Below, piece by piece: positions 1 to 7,050 of a stretch of 64,000 bases of DNA. The position numbers were made by a program, and so were the translations under genes. The stretch's first letter is position 1; every line of letters starts with the position of its first letter. This DNA is from Candidatus Defluviilinea proxima (lineage in GTDB: Bacteria; Chloroflexota; Anaerolineae; Anaerolineales; Villigracilaceae): positions 4,913,501 to 4,977,500 of the forward strand of contig JADKIW010000001.1 of assembly GCA_016721115.1 (NCBI GenBank), read 5' to 3'. Below the pieces are notes generated by a model. It saw only the letters and a program-made list of their open reading frames with translations, searched no databases and had not been told where the DNA came from.

Positions 1-492
1 AACACGACCAGCCTTTGCTTCCTTGATCGCACGGGGCAGATCATCTGCACCAACCACTGTGCCAGCTTTCGGGTTCGGCATGAGACCGCGCGGACCAAGC
101 ACACGGCCCAAGCGACCAACTTTACCCATTGCATCAGGGGTGGCGATCGCAACATCGAAGTCGAGCAAGCCGCCTTCGATTTTCTTCAAAGTCTCGTCAT
201 CATCGGCGACCAGATCAGCACCAGCCGAGCGGGCGGCCGCAGCGCCTTCGCCTTGAGCGAAAACCAACACGCGGACAGTCTTGCCCAAACCGTGTGGGAG
301 CACAACCACATCGCGTACTTGTTGGTCAGATTGACGCGGGTCAAGTGCTGTGCGCATGTGAACTTCTAAAGTTGAATCGAACTTCGTAATGCTGGTATCT
401 TTTGCAAGAGCAATTGCATCGCGGACCGAATATTCCTTATCCAGATCCACTTTAGCAAGAGCGGCGTTATATTTTTTTCCGTGTTTAGCCAT
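1..492 (-). CDS. rplA: 50S ribosomal protein L1, N-terminal part (runs off window)
   Basis: The reading frame opens with ATG at 492, preceded by a strong GGAGG ribosome site, and stays open to the window edge, so the C-terminal part is missing here. The translation starts MAKHGKKYNAALAKVD and contains LGRVLGPRGLMPNPK, the hallmark L1 motif. L1 binds 23S rRNA at the L1 stalk near the E site and in many bacteria represses its own L11-L1 mRNA. It follows rplK with a 49-base gap on the same strand, the usual rplK-rplA order. It is truncated only by the window boundary. Confidence 0.96.
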   Translation of the reverse strand, partial: MAKHGKKYNAALAKVDLDKEYSVRDAIALAKDTSITKFDSTLEVHMRTALDPRQSDQQVRDVVVLPHGLGKTVRVLVFAQGEGAAAARSAGADLVADDDETLKKIEGGLLDFDVAIATPDAMGKVGRLGRVLGPRGLMPNPKAGTVVGADDLPRAIKEAKAGRV

Positions 493-541
493 TGTATCCT
501 CCGTGGTGCAAGCGGGTCGTATCAACGACCCTCCCACAAAA

Positions 542-967
542 TTAATCTACGATTGTGATGCCCATTGAACGGGCTGTACCTTCAACCTGCTTCATCGCAC
601 CATCAAGGTTGATCGCGTTCAGGTCCTTCATCTTCAACTCAGCGATTTCCTTGATCTGTGCACGGGTCACCTTACCGACCTTCTCTTTGTTCGGCACACC
701 AGAACCCTTTTCGACCTTTGCCGCCTTGCGCAACAAGACCGAAGCAGGAGATGTCTTCAAAACGAACGTAAAGGAACCATCGGTATACACCGTGATCTCG
801 GCAGGAATGACCTCACCGGGCTTGCTCGAAGTACGAGCATTGTATTCCTTACAAAAAGCCATGATATTGATACCATGACCAGCCAAAGCCGGGCCAACTG
901 GGGGCGCAGGATTTGCCTTTCCAGCATCGAGCTGGAGACGAACAATTGCCTTAAACTTCTTTGCCAT
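542..967 (-). CDS. rplK: 50S ribosomal protein L11
   Basis: 141 residues, the normal length for L11, starting MAKKFKAIVRLQLDAGKANP. The N-terminal domain has the proline-rich PAPPVGPALAGHGINIM segment and the C-terminal domain ends in ARSMGITIVD. I chose the ATG at 967 because AAGGAG lies just upstream of it; a longer frame back to 1027 has no family similarity. L11 forms the GTPase-associated centre on 23S rRNA and is needed for RelA-type sensing of uncharged tRNA. It sits between nusG and rplA as in most bacteria. Confidence 0.97.
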   Translation of the reverse strand: MAKKFKAIVRLQLDAGKANPAPPVGPALAGHGINIMAFCKEYNARTSSKPGEVIPAEITVYTDGSFTFVLKTSPASVLLRKAAKVEKGSGVPNKEKVGKVTRAQIKEIAELKMKDLNAINLDGAMKQVEGTARSMGITIVD

Positions 968-1077
968 TTTTACTCCTTGTGGTTTTAGCGGGCGATTTAT
1001 ATAGTGGACGCCCTCCCACCGTTTCAAACTGCGACTGGAAAACGCTTCCTTCCAAGCCGCAGCCTGTTACTGTTTAA

Positions 1078-1857
1078 TTAAGCTTTTTCTACCTGCAAGA
1101 AATCCAACTCAACAGGCGTTTCACGCCCAAAGAACGATACATTCACACGTACCTTGGTGCGTTCCATGTCAATTTCCGAGACCACGCCACGGAAATCGTT
1201 GAACGGTCCATCAATGATGCGGACGCGCTCACCAACTTTATACGTAACCTTGATAGTTGGCGCATCAGCTTCCATGCGCTTAATGATCTGTGAAACTTCT
1301 TCAGGGCGCAAAGGAGTGGGGTTGTTCCCCATTCCTACAAACCCTGTCACACCAGGCGTATTGCGGACCACATACCAGGATTCTTCGGTCAACTGGAGGT
1401 TGACGAGAACATATCCCGGGAAGATGTGACGCTCCACTGAACGGCGCTTTCCGTCTTTGACTTCGATCTCTTCCTGTGTAGGAATAACAACATCGAAGAT
1501 CATGTCCTTCATGCCCATCGTCTCGATGCGTTGCTCGAGGTTATGACGCACTTTATTCTCATAACCCGAATAACAGTGGATCACATACCAGGCAGGTCCA
1601 TCCACTTCAGAGACAGGTACAGAACTCTCATCCAAAGAAGAATTGGAAACCGATTTCCCCTCCCGAGCCGGTTTTGACACAGTATCTCGTGCGGGTGTCG
1701 AATTGTCTTCAGCAGGAACATTTAAAGACTCAACTGCCTCCGATGCATCATTCGCATCAGAAGCTGCTGTTGCCTGCGATTCGATCGAGCTATTCAACTC
1801 TTCAACCGAATCTTCGGTTTCATGCTCAAATTGGTCTGGCGATTCCTGTAAGCCCAT
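1078..1857 (-). CDS. nusG: Transcription termination/antitermination factor NusG with acidic N-terminal extension
   Basis: 259 residues, about 70-80 longer than usual NusG. Residues 1 to about 85 are a Ser/Glu/Asp-rich low-complexity leader (MGLQESPDQFEHETED...). The conserved NGN domain then begins at GPAWYVIHCYSGYENKV and contains HIFPGYVLV and NTPGVTGFVG. The C-terminal KOW domain has GERVRIIDGPFNDFRGVV. NusG binds RNA polymerase and links it to Rho or the ribosome. Start ATG 1857 has GAGGA just upstream. It follows secE by 33 bases, so secE-nusG-rplK-rplA form one transcription unit. The leader is probably disordered; no function for it can be read from the sequence. Confidence 0.96.
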   Translation of the reverse strand: MGLQESPDQFEHETEDSVEELNSSIESQATAASDANDASEAVESLNVPAEDNSTPARDTVSKPAREGKSVSNSSLDESSVPVSEVDGPAWYVIHCYSGYENKVRHNLEQRIETMGMKDMIFDVVIPTQEEIEVKDGKRRSVERHIFPGYVLVNLQLTEESWYVVRNTPGVTGFVGMGNNPTPLRPEEVSQIIKRMEADAPTIKVTYKVGERVRIIDGPFNDFRGVVSEIDMERTKVRVNVSFFGRETPVELDFLQVEKA

Positions 1858-1890
1858 TCGTCCTCAAATTCTATATCTTAAGTGCCGCGG

Positions 1891-2100
1891 CTAACCGATC
1901 AACAATCCTAACAAATAATGAGCAAGGGCATCGGTGGATCCAAGAATGATACCAACGACAACCATTACCAAAATAACAAGAAGCGTCAACTGACGAGCTT
2001 CAGGCCAGGTAGGCCAGGATACCTTACGCAGTTCACCAAACGTTTCACGAAAATACGCTTGAACTGGATTGGTTTTCTTGCTTTTTGCTTTCTCAGCCAA
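1891..2100 (-). CDS. secE: Protein translocase subunit SecE
   Basis: 69 residues with a basic N-terminus (MAEKAKSKKTNPVQAYF), the conserved ETFGELRKVSWPTWPEAR amphipathic segment, and one C-terminal membrane helix (about residues 38-62). This is the single-span SecE layout. It clamps the SecY channel in the plasma membrane. The start is TTG at 2100, chosen because AAGGAG lies 7 bases upstream and the next residues match the family. It lies directly before nusG, the near-universal secE-nusG pairing. Confidence 0.95.
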   Translation of the reverse strand: MAEKAKSKKTNPVQAYFRETFGELRKVSWPTWPEARQLTLLVILVMVVVGIILGSTDALAHYLLGLLIG

Positions 2101-2136
2101 GATTGCTCTCCTTACACTAGTGTTTCTTGCTTTCCG

Positions 2137-2163
2137 CTAAAAAGCCGCCTTTCGCAAAGCGGC
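2137..2163 (-). terminator. Probable intrinsic terminator/attenuator between tRNA-Trp and secE
   Basis: On the minus strand a stem GCCGC-TTT/AAA-GCGGC with one bulged base is followed by TTTTT, between tRNA-Trp and the secE start. It could end the tRNA/tuf unit or attenuate readthrough into secE-nusG-rplKA. Confidence 0.55.
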
Positions 2164-2178
2164 ATTAGCGAATACAGG

Positions 2179-2251
2179 CAGGCCAGGCAGGACTTGAACC
2201 CACAACCGCTCGTTTTGGAGACGAGTGCTCTACCAATTGAGCTACTGGCCT
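2179..2251 (-). tRNA. tRNA-Trp (CCA)
   Basis: 73 bases on the minus strand. The 7-bp acceptor AGGCCAG/CTGGCCT, D-arm GTAGCTCAATTGGTAGAGC, anticodon loop CTCCAAA with anticodon CCA, and T-arm with GGTTCAAGTCC are all present. The discriminator base is G. CCA is not encoded. Its place between rpmG and secE is the common bacterial arrangement. Confidence 0.97.
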
Positions 2252-2332
2252 GTAAAACAGATGCTTGGTCAGTGATCTGATGGCCGCCCTTTACGGACGA
2301 CCATCAGATTGTTTTACCAGGCAACCGCCAAA

Positions 2333-2503
2333 CTACTTTGTTTCGCGATGCATTGTATGTTTTTTGCAACGCGGACAATACTTGCTGAACTCAAGACGAT
2401 TTGGATCGTTGCGACGATTCTTTTCGGTCGTGTAGTTACGTTCCTTGCAATCATTGCACTGTAGCGTAATGACCGGTCGAACGTCCTTCTTTTTGGATGC
2501 CAT
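2333..2503 (-). CDS. rpmG: 50S ribosomal protein L33
   Basis: 56 residues, translating to MASKKKDVRPVITLQ at the start and KKHTMHRETK at the end. Four cysteines in two CxxC pairs (CNDC and CPRC) form a zinc ribbon, so this is the zinc-binding (C+) form of L33. The length is normal. It lies 24 bases downstream of the tuf stop codon and upstream of tRNA-Trp on the same strand, consistent with co-transcription. Confidence 0.96.
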   Translation of the reverse strand: MASKKKDVRPVITLQCNDCKERNYTTEKNRRNDPNRLEFSKYCPRCKKHTMHRETK

Positions 2504-2527
2504 ACGAACTTACCAACTTTCTACTAT

Positions 2528-3727
2528 TTATTCAATGATTTTGGTAACGACACCCGCACCGACGGTCAGACCGCCTTCACGGATGGCGAACTTTGAACCC
2601 TGTTCCAACGCCACAGGCACAATCAGTTCCACTGTCAGGTTCACATTGTCACCCGGCATCACCATCTCGACACCTTCCGGCAATGCGATGTTCCCTGTCA
2701 CATCCATTGTGCGGATGTAGAACTGCGGTCGATATCCGCTGAAGAATGCCTTGTGGCGACCACCCTCTTCCTTCTTCAACACGTACACTTCCGCCAGGAA
2801 TTTCTTGTGCGGTGTCACGCTACCAGGCTTTACCAACACCTGTCCACGTTCCACATCGTCACGCTCGATACCGCGAAGGAGGATACCAGCATTGTCGCCA
2901 GCCACCGCTTCGTCCAGTTCCTTGTGGAACATTTCGACGCCGGTGATGACGGAGGATTTCGTCTCGCGTAAACCTACGATTTCGATCGGGTCGCCCTTCT
3001 TGGCCATACCACGATCCACACGTCCAGTCACGACCGTTCCGCGTCCCTTGATCGAGAACACGTCTTCTACGGCCATCATGAACGGCTTGTCTGTTTCACG
3101 CTTCGGTTCGGGGATGTACTCATCCACCACGCGAAGGAGTTCTTTGATGCATTCGTATTCGGGGGCATTTGGGTCAGTGCTGGCGCTGTCCAAGGCGATC
3201 TTGGCTGAACCACGTACGATCGGGGTGGTGTCGCCGGGGAAGCCGTAGCTGCTCAACAGTTCACGCAGTTCCAGTTCCACCAGTTCCAACAGTTCAGGAT
3301 CGTCCATCTGATCCACTTTGTTCAAGAAGACCACGATGCTCGGCACTTCCACCTGGCGAGCCAACAACACGTGTTCACGTGTTTGGGGCATCGGACCATC
3401 GGCGGCGGCCACAACCAAGATGGCACCATCTACCTGCGCGGCGCCGGTGATCATGTTCTTGATGTAGTCACGGTGTCCGGGCATGTCGACGTGGGCATAG
3501 TGGCGCTTGGCCGTCTGGTATTCCACGTGGGCGATGTTGATCGTGATACCGCGTGCTTTTTCTTCCGGCGCGTTGTCGATTTGGTCGTAGGCACGAAATT
3601 CTGCGTTGCCCATCAACCCTGATACTTTTGTGATCGCAGCCGTTAATGTCGTCTTCCCATGGTCGATGTGTCCCATGGTCCCTACATTCAAGTGCGGCTT
3701 GCTCCTGTCAAATTTTTCCTTCGCCAT
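2528..3727 (-). CDS. tuf: Elongation factor Tu
   Basis: 399 residues. The G1 motif GHIDHGKTT, the switch I region ARGITIN, the G3 region DMPGHRDY, G4 NKVD and G5 GSA are all visible, followed by the two beta-barrel domains, which end GVVTKIIE. EF-Tu delivers aminoacyl-tRNA to the ribosome using GTP. Start ATG 3727 has AAAGGAG upstream. The G3 stretch reads DMPGHRDY rather than the common DCPGHADY. I believe this is a lineage trait of Chloroflexota and not damage. Three tRNA genes lie immediately upstream, resembling the enterobacterial tufB unit. Confidence 0.98.
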   Translation of the reverse strand: MAKEKFDRSKPHLNVGTMGHIDHGKTTLTAAITKVSGLMGNAEFRAYDQIDNAPEEKARGITINIAHVEYQTAKRHYAHVDMPGHRDYIKNMITGAAQVDGAILVVAAADGPMPQTREHVLLARQVEVPSIVVFLNKVDQMDDPELLELVELELRELLSSYGFPGDTTPIVRGSAKIALDSASTDPNAPEYECIKELLRVVDEYIPEPKRETDKPFMMAVEDVFSIKGRGTVVTGRVDRGMAKKGDPIEIVGLRETKSSVITGVEMFHKELDEAVAGDNAGILLRGIERDDVERGQVLVKPGSVTPHKKFLAEVYVLKKEEGGRHKAFFSGYRPQFYIRTMDVTGNIALPEGVEMVMPGDNVNLTVELIVPVALEQGSKFAIREGGLTVGAGVVTKIIE

Positions 3728-3774
3728 GTCTCTTTCTCCTTTTAACTAGACACAGATCTTTTTTTCAGCAACTG

Positions 3775-3847
3775 AGCCCTCAATGAGATTCGAACCCATG
3801 ACCTCACCCTTACCAAGGGTGTGCTCTGCCGACTGAGCTATGAGGGC
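3775..3847 (-). tRNA. tRNA-Thr (GGT)
   Basis: 73 bases on the minus strand. The acceptor is GCCCTCA/TGAGGGC, the anticodon stem-loop CCCTTGGTAAGGG carries GGT, and the T-arm has GGTTCGAAT. It is the gene nearest to tuf in the three-tRNA cluster. Confidence 0.97.
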
Positions 3848-3877
3848 TTGAAATGCTGACCGGAAATTTTCCGGTAG

Positions 3878-3960
3878 TGGGCAGTGAAGGATTCGAACCT
3901 CCGAAGTCTTCTGACAACTGATTTACAGTCAGTCCCCTTTGGCCACTTGGGTAACTGCCC
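3878..3960 (-). tRNA. tRNA-Tyr (GTA)
   Basis: 83 bases on the minus strand. The acceptor is GGGCAGT/ACTGCCC, the anticodon loop CTGTAAA carries GTA, and the variable arm is long, as expected for a class II tRNA. The discriminator base is A. Confidence 0.96.
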
Positions 3961-4008
3961 ATGATGAATTTTGATCGATCACCGATGTAACTTACTCGGC
4001 AACCACAG

Positions 4009-4081
4009 AGCCGACGACGAGAATCGAACTCGTAACCTTCCGCTTACAAGGCGGATGCTCTGCCGATTGAGCTACGTCGGC
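4009..4081 (-). tRNA. tRNA-Thr (TGT)
   Basis: 73 bases on the minus strand. The acceptor is GCCGACG/CGTCGGC, the anticodon loop CTTGTAA carries TGT, and the T-arm has AGTTCGATT. It is the first gene of the tRNA-tuf unit. A tRNA-Gly, found in the E. coli thrU-tyrU-glyT-thrT-tufB order, is absent here. Confidence 0.97.
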
Positions 4082-4101
4082 AGACCCAATTAAGCAGAGC
4101 G

Positions 4102-4107
4102 ATTATA
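4102..4107 (-). promoter_or_regulatory. Candidate -10 box of the tRNA-tuf unit
   Basis: A perfect TATAAT on the minus strand ends about 20 bases before the tRNA-Thr(TGT) 5' end, a good distance for initiation. The hexamer 17 bases upstream is TTCCCC, a poor -35 match, so only the -10 box is convincing. Confidence 0.45.
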
Positions 4108-4239
4108 CCAAAGCAGTACTTAATGGGGAAGTGAAACAGCAATTAAATTGCTCCCGCCAGAGGGAGCGGGTCGTAGTTTAGCAGGTTTCACTTTGATAGT
4201 CAAGCATGATAAATCAATTGCAAAGATGTAAACGCCCTC

Positions 4240-4268
4240 TTGACATTGATTGTATTAAGTTGTATATT
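4240..4268 (+). promoter_or_regulatory. Sigma70-type promoter of the ATPase operon
   Basis: TTGACA at 4240-4245, a 17-base spacer, and TATATT at 4263-4268. The -35 box is perfect and the spacing optimal. Transcription should start near 4275, inside the palindrome that follows. Confidence 0.8.
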
Positions 4269-4286
4269 TAGAACAGATGTTCTAAA
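4267..4286 (+). promoter_or_regulatory. LexA-type (SOS box) operator
   Basis: The perfect palindrome TTTAGAAC-AGAT-GTTCTAAA overlaps the end of the -10 box and the expected start site. Its core GAAC-AGAT-GTTC fits the Gram-positive type LexA/DinR box GAAC-RNRY-GTTC at every position. This location would block RNA polymerase when a repressor is bound. LexA binding is inferred from the motif only. Confidence 0.7.
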
Positions 4287-4296
4287 TGAGGAATTA

Positions 4297-5088
4297 ATGA
4301 CTGACGATGATGATCGCTTCGCCTTAATGATGGAAACATATGCGGAACTCAAGTCTGAAATGGGGACAACGCGTCAGACTAAGCCGATACCTGCCCAGCC
4401 AACCTTGGGCCAGGTGCTCGCTGACTTTGGCCCCATGCCCGATGAGGCTCTCTTCCTCGGTGTTGCGATGGATGAATTGCCGGTTCTGTTGAACTTACAC
4501 GATCCAATCCCTGGCCCCCTACTCATTGTCAGTGACCCTGGAACTGGTAAGACCGCTCTTCTGCAAGCGATTGCTCATGCGGCAGGGACAATGCATCAGC
4601 CAGAGACTCTGCAATTCGGAGCAGTGACCAGCCATCCCGATGAATGGAGCGGGTTTGAAAAAATTCCAAATAATGTTGGAGTATTTTCTATCCACAATCG
4701 AGCGTCTGAAGATTTTATTTTGTCACTGGCATCGTGGGCACATGGAAATAAATCAAGCAAGCAATCGGTTTTGCTTCTACTAGATGATTTGGAAGCCGCA
4801 ACCAAAATGGATGCGGACGCGTTGCAGAATCTGCGCTGGCTACTCTTGCGCGGACCATCGCGCCGAGTGTGGCCTATCATTACATTGAGTTCTCAACATC
4901 TTGGAAGTATGTCGCAATGGCTTGATGCCTTTCGCACATTGATTCTGGGAAATGTTCAAAACATCCATCACATTCGCAAATTGGACGCTGGGCAAGCAGA
5001 CTTGAGATCACTCAACCCCGGCTCTGAGTTTGCACTACGTGAAGGCAATCAATGGCTTCGTTTTTGGGTACCGACTTTAGATGAATGA
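4297..5088 (+). CDS. P-loop ATPase, FtsK/HerA-like, under a LexA-type operator
   Basis: 263 residues starting MTDDDDRFALMMETYAEL at ATG 4297, with GAGGA 5 bases upstream; the longer frame from 4240 begins inside the -35 box and cannot be real. It has a Walker A-like SDPGTGKT near residue 99, a Walker B strand VLLLLDDLEA near residue 175, and a following LRWLLLRGPSRRVWPIITLSSQ segment (described in two parts: LRWLLLRGPS, then IITLSSQ) that resembles the arginine/sensor region of FtsK-type DNA pumps. No membrane segment or gamma domain is seen. It is 12 bases upstream of a 75-residue gene. The SOS-type operator suggests a role during DNA damage, but no named family could be assigned. Confidence 0.75.
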   Translation: MTDDDDRFALMMETYAELKSEMGTTRQTKPIPAQPTLGQVLADFGPMPDEALFLGVAMDELPVLLNLHDPIPGPLLIVSDPGTGKTALLQAIAHAAGTMHQPETLQFGAVTSHPDEWSGFEKIPNNVGVFSIHNRASEDFILSLASWAHGNKSSKQSVLLLLDDLEAATKMDADALQNLRWLLLRGPSRRVWPIITLSSQHLGSMSQWLDAFRTLILGNVQNIHHIRKLDAGQADLRSLNPGSEFALREGNQWLRFWVPTLDE

Positions 5089-5100
5089 TCGGAGGTAATT

Positions 5101-5328
5101 ATGCACACCGGGATGTTATGGTTTGACGATACACAAACAACTTTGGATATCAAAATCCAAAAAGCTGTGGATTACTATCACAAAAAATACGGACGTATCC
5201 CAGACTTGTGTCTGGTTCATCCGAATATGTTGAAAGATGGACAGCCAAAAGATGAAAAGATCACAGTTCGCCCCTATCGACCGGTTTTACCGGGTCACAT
5301 TTGGGTCGGCGTGGAAGACAAGAACTAA
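5101..5328 (+). CDS. Small protein encoded with the LexA-box ATPase
   Basis: 75 residues, MHTGMLWFDDTQTTLDIKIQ at the start and HIWVGVEDKN at the end. GGAGGT lies 5 bases before ATG 5101, a stronger ribosome site than that of the ATPase, so it is probably made in excess. It shows a helical centre (KIQKAVDYYHKKYG) and a C-terminal proline/valine strand region, with no membrane segment and one cysteine. I do not recognise the family. The tight spacing to the ATPase and the shared terminator say the two act together, perhaps as effector and motor. Confidence 0.7.
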   Translation: MHTGMLWFDDTQTTLDIKIQKAVDYYHKKYGRIPDLCLVHPNMLKDGQPKDEKITVRPYRPVLPGHIWVGVEDKN

Positions 5329-5374
5329 ATATTGTTTCTGGCAAAACGGACACGAGTCGAGTCCTGTCCTTTGC

Positions 5375-5415
5375 AAACCATCCCGTGGAACTGGCCCCCG
5401 GGATGGTTTCGTTTT
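5375..5415. terminator. Bidirectional intrinsic terminator
   Basis: An 11-bp perfect stem AAACCATCCCG/CGGGATGGTTT with a 13-base loop is followed by CGTTTT on the plus strand. It ends the ATPase operon, and its T-run touches the stop codon of convergent acpS. Confidence 0.85.
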
Positions 5416-5779
5416 AACCAAGCGCTACAGCCACCGCCACAGAATGACTCTGGCTATGACTGATGCTGACAGACCAGGTTGTTAACCCAAGTTCCTTCGC
5501 TTTCTTCTCCGCCTCCCCACTTAAGTTCAACACCGGCGCATGTTGTTCATCGCCGAGAATCTCGATCTCTTTCCATGTCACATCACCGATGCCGCTACCC
5601 AATGCCTTGGCAACAGCTTCCTTCGCGGCGAAGCGCCCCGCCAAAGACTCAGCACGCTTACCGCAATACTCTATTTCAGCTGACGTATAAACCCGTTCGA
5701 GATAGTGTCTGCCATGACGCTGGACCACTTCCTCAATACGGGAGATTTCGATCAGATCAACACCAGTCCGCAAGATCAT
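5414..5779 (-). CDS. acpS: Holo-[acyl-carrier-protein] synthase
   Basis: 121 residues, the standard AcpS length. The N-terminal GVDLIEISRIEEVV holds the Mg-binding Asp, and GRFAAKEAVAKALGSGI holds the conserved Glu/Lys. The C-terminus has the SISHSQSHSVAVAV strand. The enzyme moves phosphopantetheine from CoA to the acyl carrier protein in the cytoplasm. It directly follows the M16 peptidase gene: the last base of that stop codon (5779) is the first base of the acpS start, so translation is likely coupled. Confidence 0.95.
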   Translation of the reverse strand: MILRTGVDLIEISRIEEVVQRHGRHYLERVYTSAEIEYCGKRAESLAGRFAAKEAVAKALGSGIGDVTWKEIEILGDEQHAPVLNLSGEAEKKAKELGLTTWSVSISHSQSHSVAVAVALG

Positions 5780-7050
5780 TATGGGCCTGCCACAGCGATC
5801 GCCAACTTATCGGGATCAATGAATTTGCGTGCAGTGTTCAACACATCTTCACACGTCACTTCATTCACCAAGTCGGCATAGCGAAGGTAATAATCCATAC
5901 CAAGGTTATGACGCTCAATATTGAGCAACGCACCCGCCACACCGCCGTTCGACTCGAGTGAAAGCGGCAAACGCCCCACATAGTTTGCCTTACTGTCGGC
6001 AAGTTCGTCCTTAGTTACACCTTCTTGCACGAAACGCTTCAATTCATCTATGATCAAGCCGGTGGCTTTGCTCACATTCTTGGGGCTGACGCCCGCACTC
6101 ACTTCCCACGAGCCCGGGCCAATGCCTGCATTCAAACTTGAATATGCATAATACGCCAGCCCTGATTTCTCGCGAACCACATCGCCGATGCGCCCCATCA
6201 TGCCGAACTGCCCCAACACATTATTCCCCAACGAGGCAGGCATAAAGTCAGCATCTCTGCGTCTTGGGCCATTCGTCCCAATTACAAGATCGGATTGAGA
6301 CTTACCAGCGATCTTGTGATGCTTGCTGATCGTCTTCTTAATCGGTTTCACATCAGGAAGTTCAAGCGCCTCTTTCTGACCTTTGACCTGCCACCCACCC
6401 AACGCGCGTTTGACTTGTCTGACGGCTTCTTCTGCCTCCACTGCACCGACAACAGCGATCACCATCCCACGCGGACCGAAATGCTCGCGATGGAATTTCA
6501 CCAGATCATCGCGCGTGATTCGTTTGACAGTCTCCGGTGTTCCATCTTCCGGGCGGCTGTAGGGATGATCTTTGTACAAGATCTTATCGAAAGTTGCCGA
6601 AGCCATGTCTGAAGTATCTTCTGCACTGATCGCAAGACCTGTGAGAAGTTGCGTACGCAGTTTCTCCACTTCGACTTTCGGGAAGGATGGCTGGGTCAAC
6701 GTCTCAGAGAGCAAATTGAGAAGCAAAGGTAAATCTTCTACAAGTGACCGTCCACTAAAACCTGACTTGTGAACGCCGGTGCTGAATCCCAACCCTGCTC
6801 CAGCTGATTCAAGGATGTTGTAAATCTCATCGAAGCTATGTTTCTTTGTGCCACGCATCAACGAAGATGTTACAAAGTCAGCAAGGCCAAGTTTTTCGTC
6901 TGCATCGAACAAGGCACCCGCATCGAAATAACCGCTAATGACAACTGACGGACTGTTGAAGTTTGAACGTGTGACAACGGTGATGCCATTGGGCAACACT
7001 TCACGATAAATATCGTTAGGACTGGGCAGAGCAGAATGTTGTTTAGCCAT
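5779..7050 (-). CDS. M16 family peptidase homologue, non-catalytic partner subunit
   Basis: 423 residues from ATG 7050 (MAKQHSALPSPNDIYREVLP); a nearby ATG at 7059 is possible. It has the M16 N-terminal fold (LPNGITVVTRSNFNSPSVVISGYFDAG, written in parts: LPNGITVVTR and SVVISGYFDAG). The position of the zinc motif HxxEH, however, is occupied by ADFVTSSLMRGT, so it cannot bind zinc that way. The C-terminal half has RVGDVVREKSGLAYYAYS-like substrate-binding segments. It overlaps the upstream catalytic M16 gene by 8 bases. Such pairs form heterodimers in which one subunit cuts and the other helps hold the peptide. Confidence 0.9.
   Translation of the reverse strand: MAKQHSALPSPNDIYREVLPNGITVVTRSNFNSPSVVISGYFDAGALFDADEKLGLADFVTSSLMRGTKKHSFDEIYNILESAGAGLGFSTGVHKSGFSGRSLVEDLPLLLNLLSETLTQPSFPKVEVEKLRTQLLTGLAISAEDTSDMASATFDKILYKDHPYSRPEDGTPETVKRITRDDLVKFHREHFGPRGMVIAVVGAVEAEEAVRQVKRALGGWQVKGQKEALELPDVKPIKKTISKHHKIAGKSQSDLVIGTNGPRRRDADFMPASLGNNVLGQFGMMGRIGDVVREKSGLAYYAYSSLNAGIGPGSWEVSAGVSPKNVSKATGLIIDELKRFVQEGVTKDELADSKANYVGRLPLSLESNGGVAGALLNIERHNLGMDYYLRYADLVNEVTCEDVLNTARKFIDPDKLAIAVAGP

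Noticed and set aside
2275..2309. ATCTGATGG/CCATCAGAT hairpin between rpmG and tRNA-Trp as a terminator
   Set aside because: The T-run is on the plus strand, where no gene ends; it may be a processing site.
4140..4175. GCTCCC...GGGAGC hairpin as a terminator
   Set aside because: No T-run on either strand next to the stem.
4240..4296. Longer start for the LexA-box ATPase (TTG at 4240)
   Set aside because: That start codon is part of the -35 box, so it lies upstream of the transcript.
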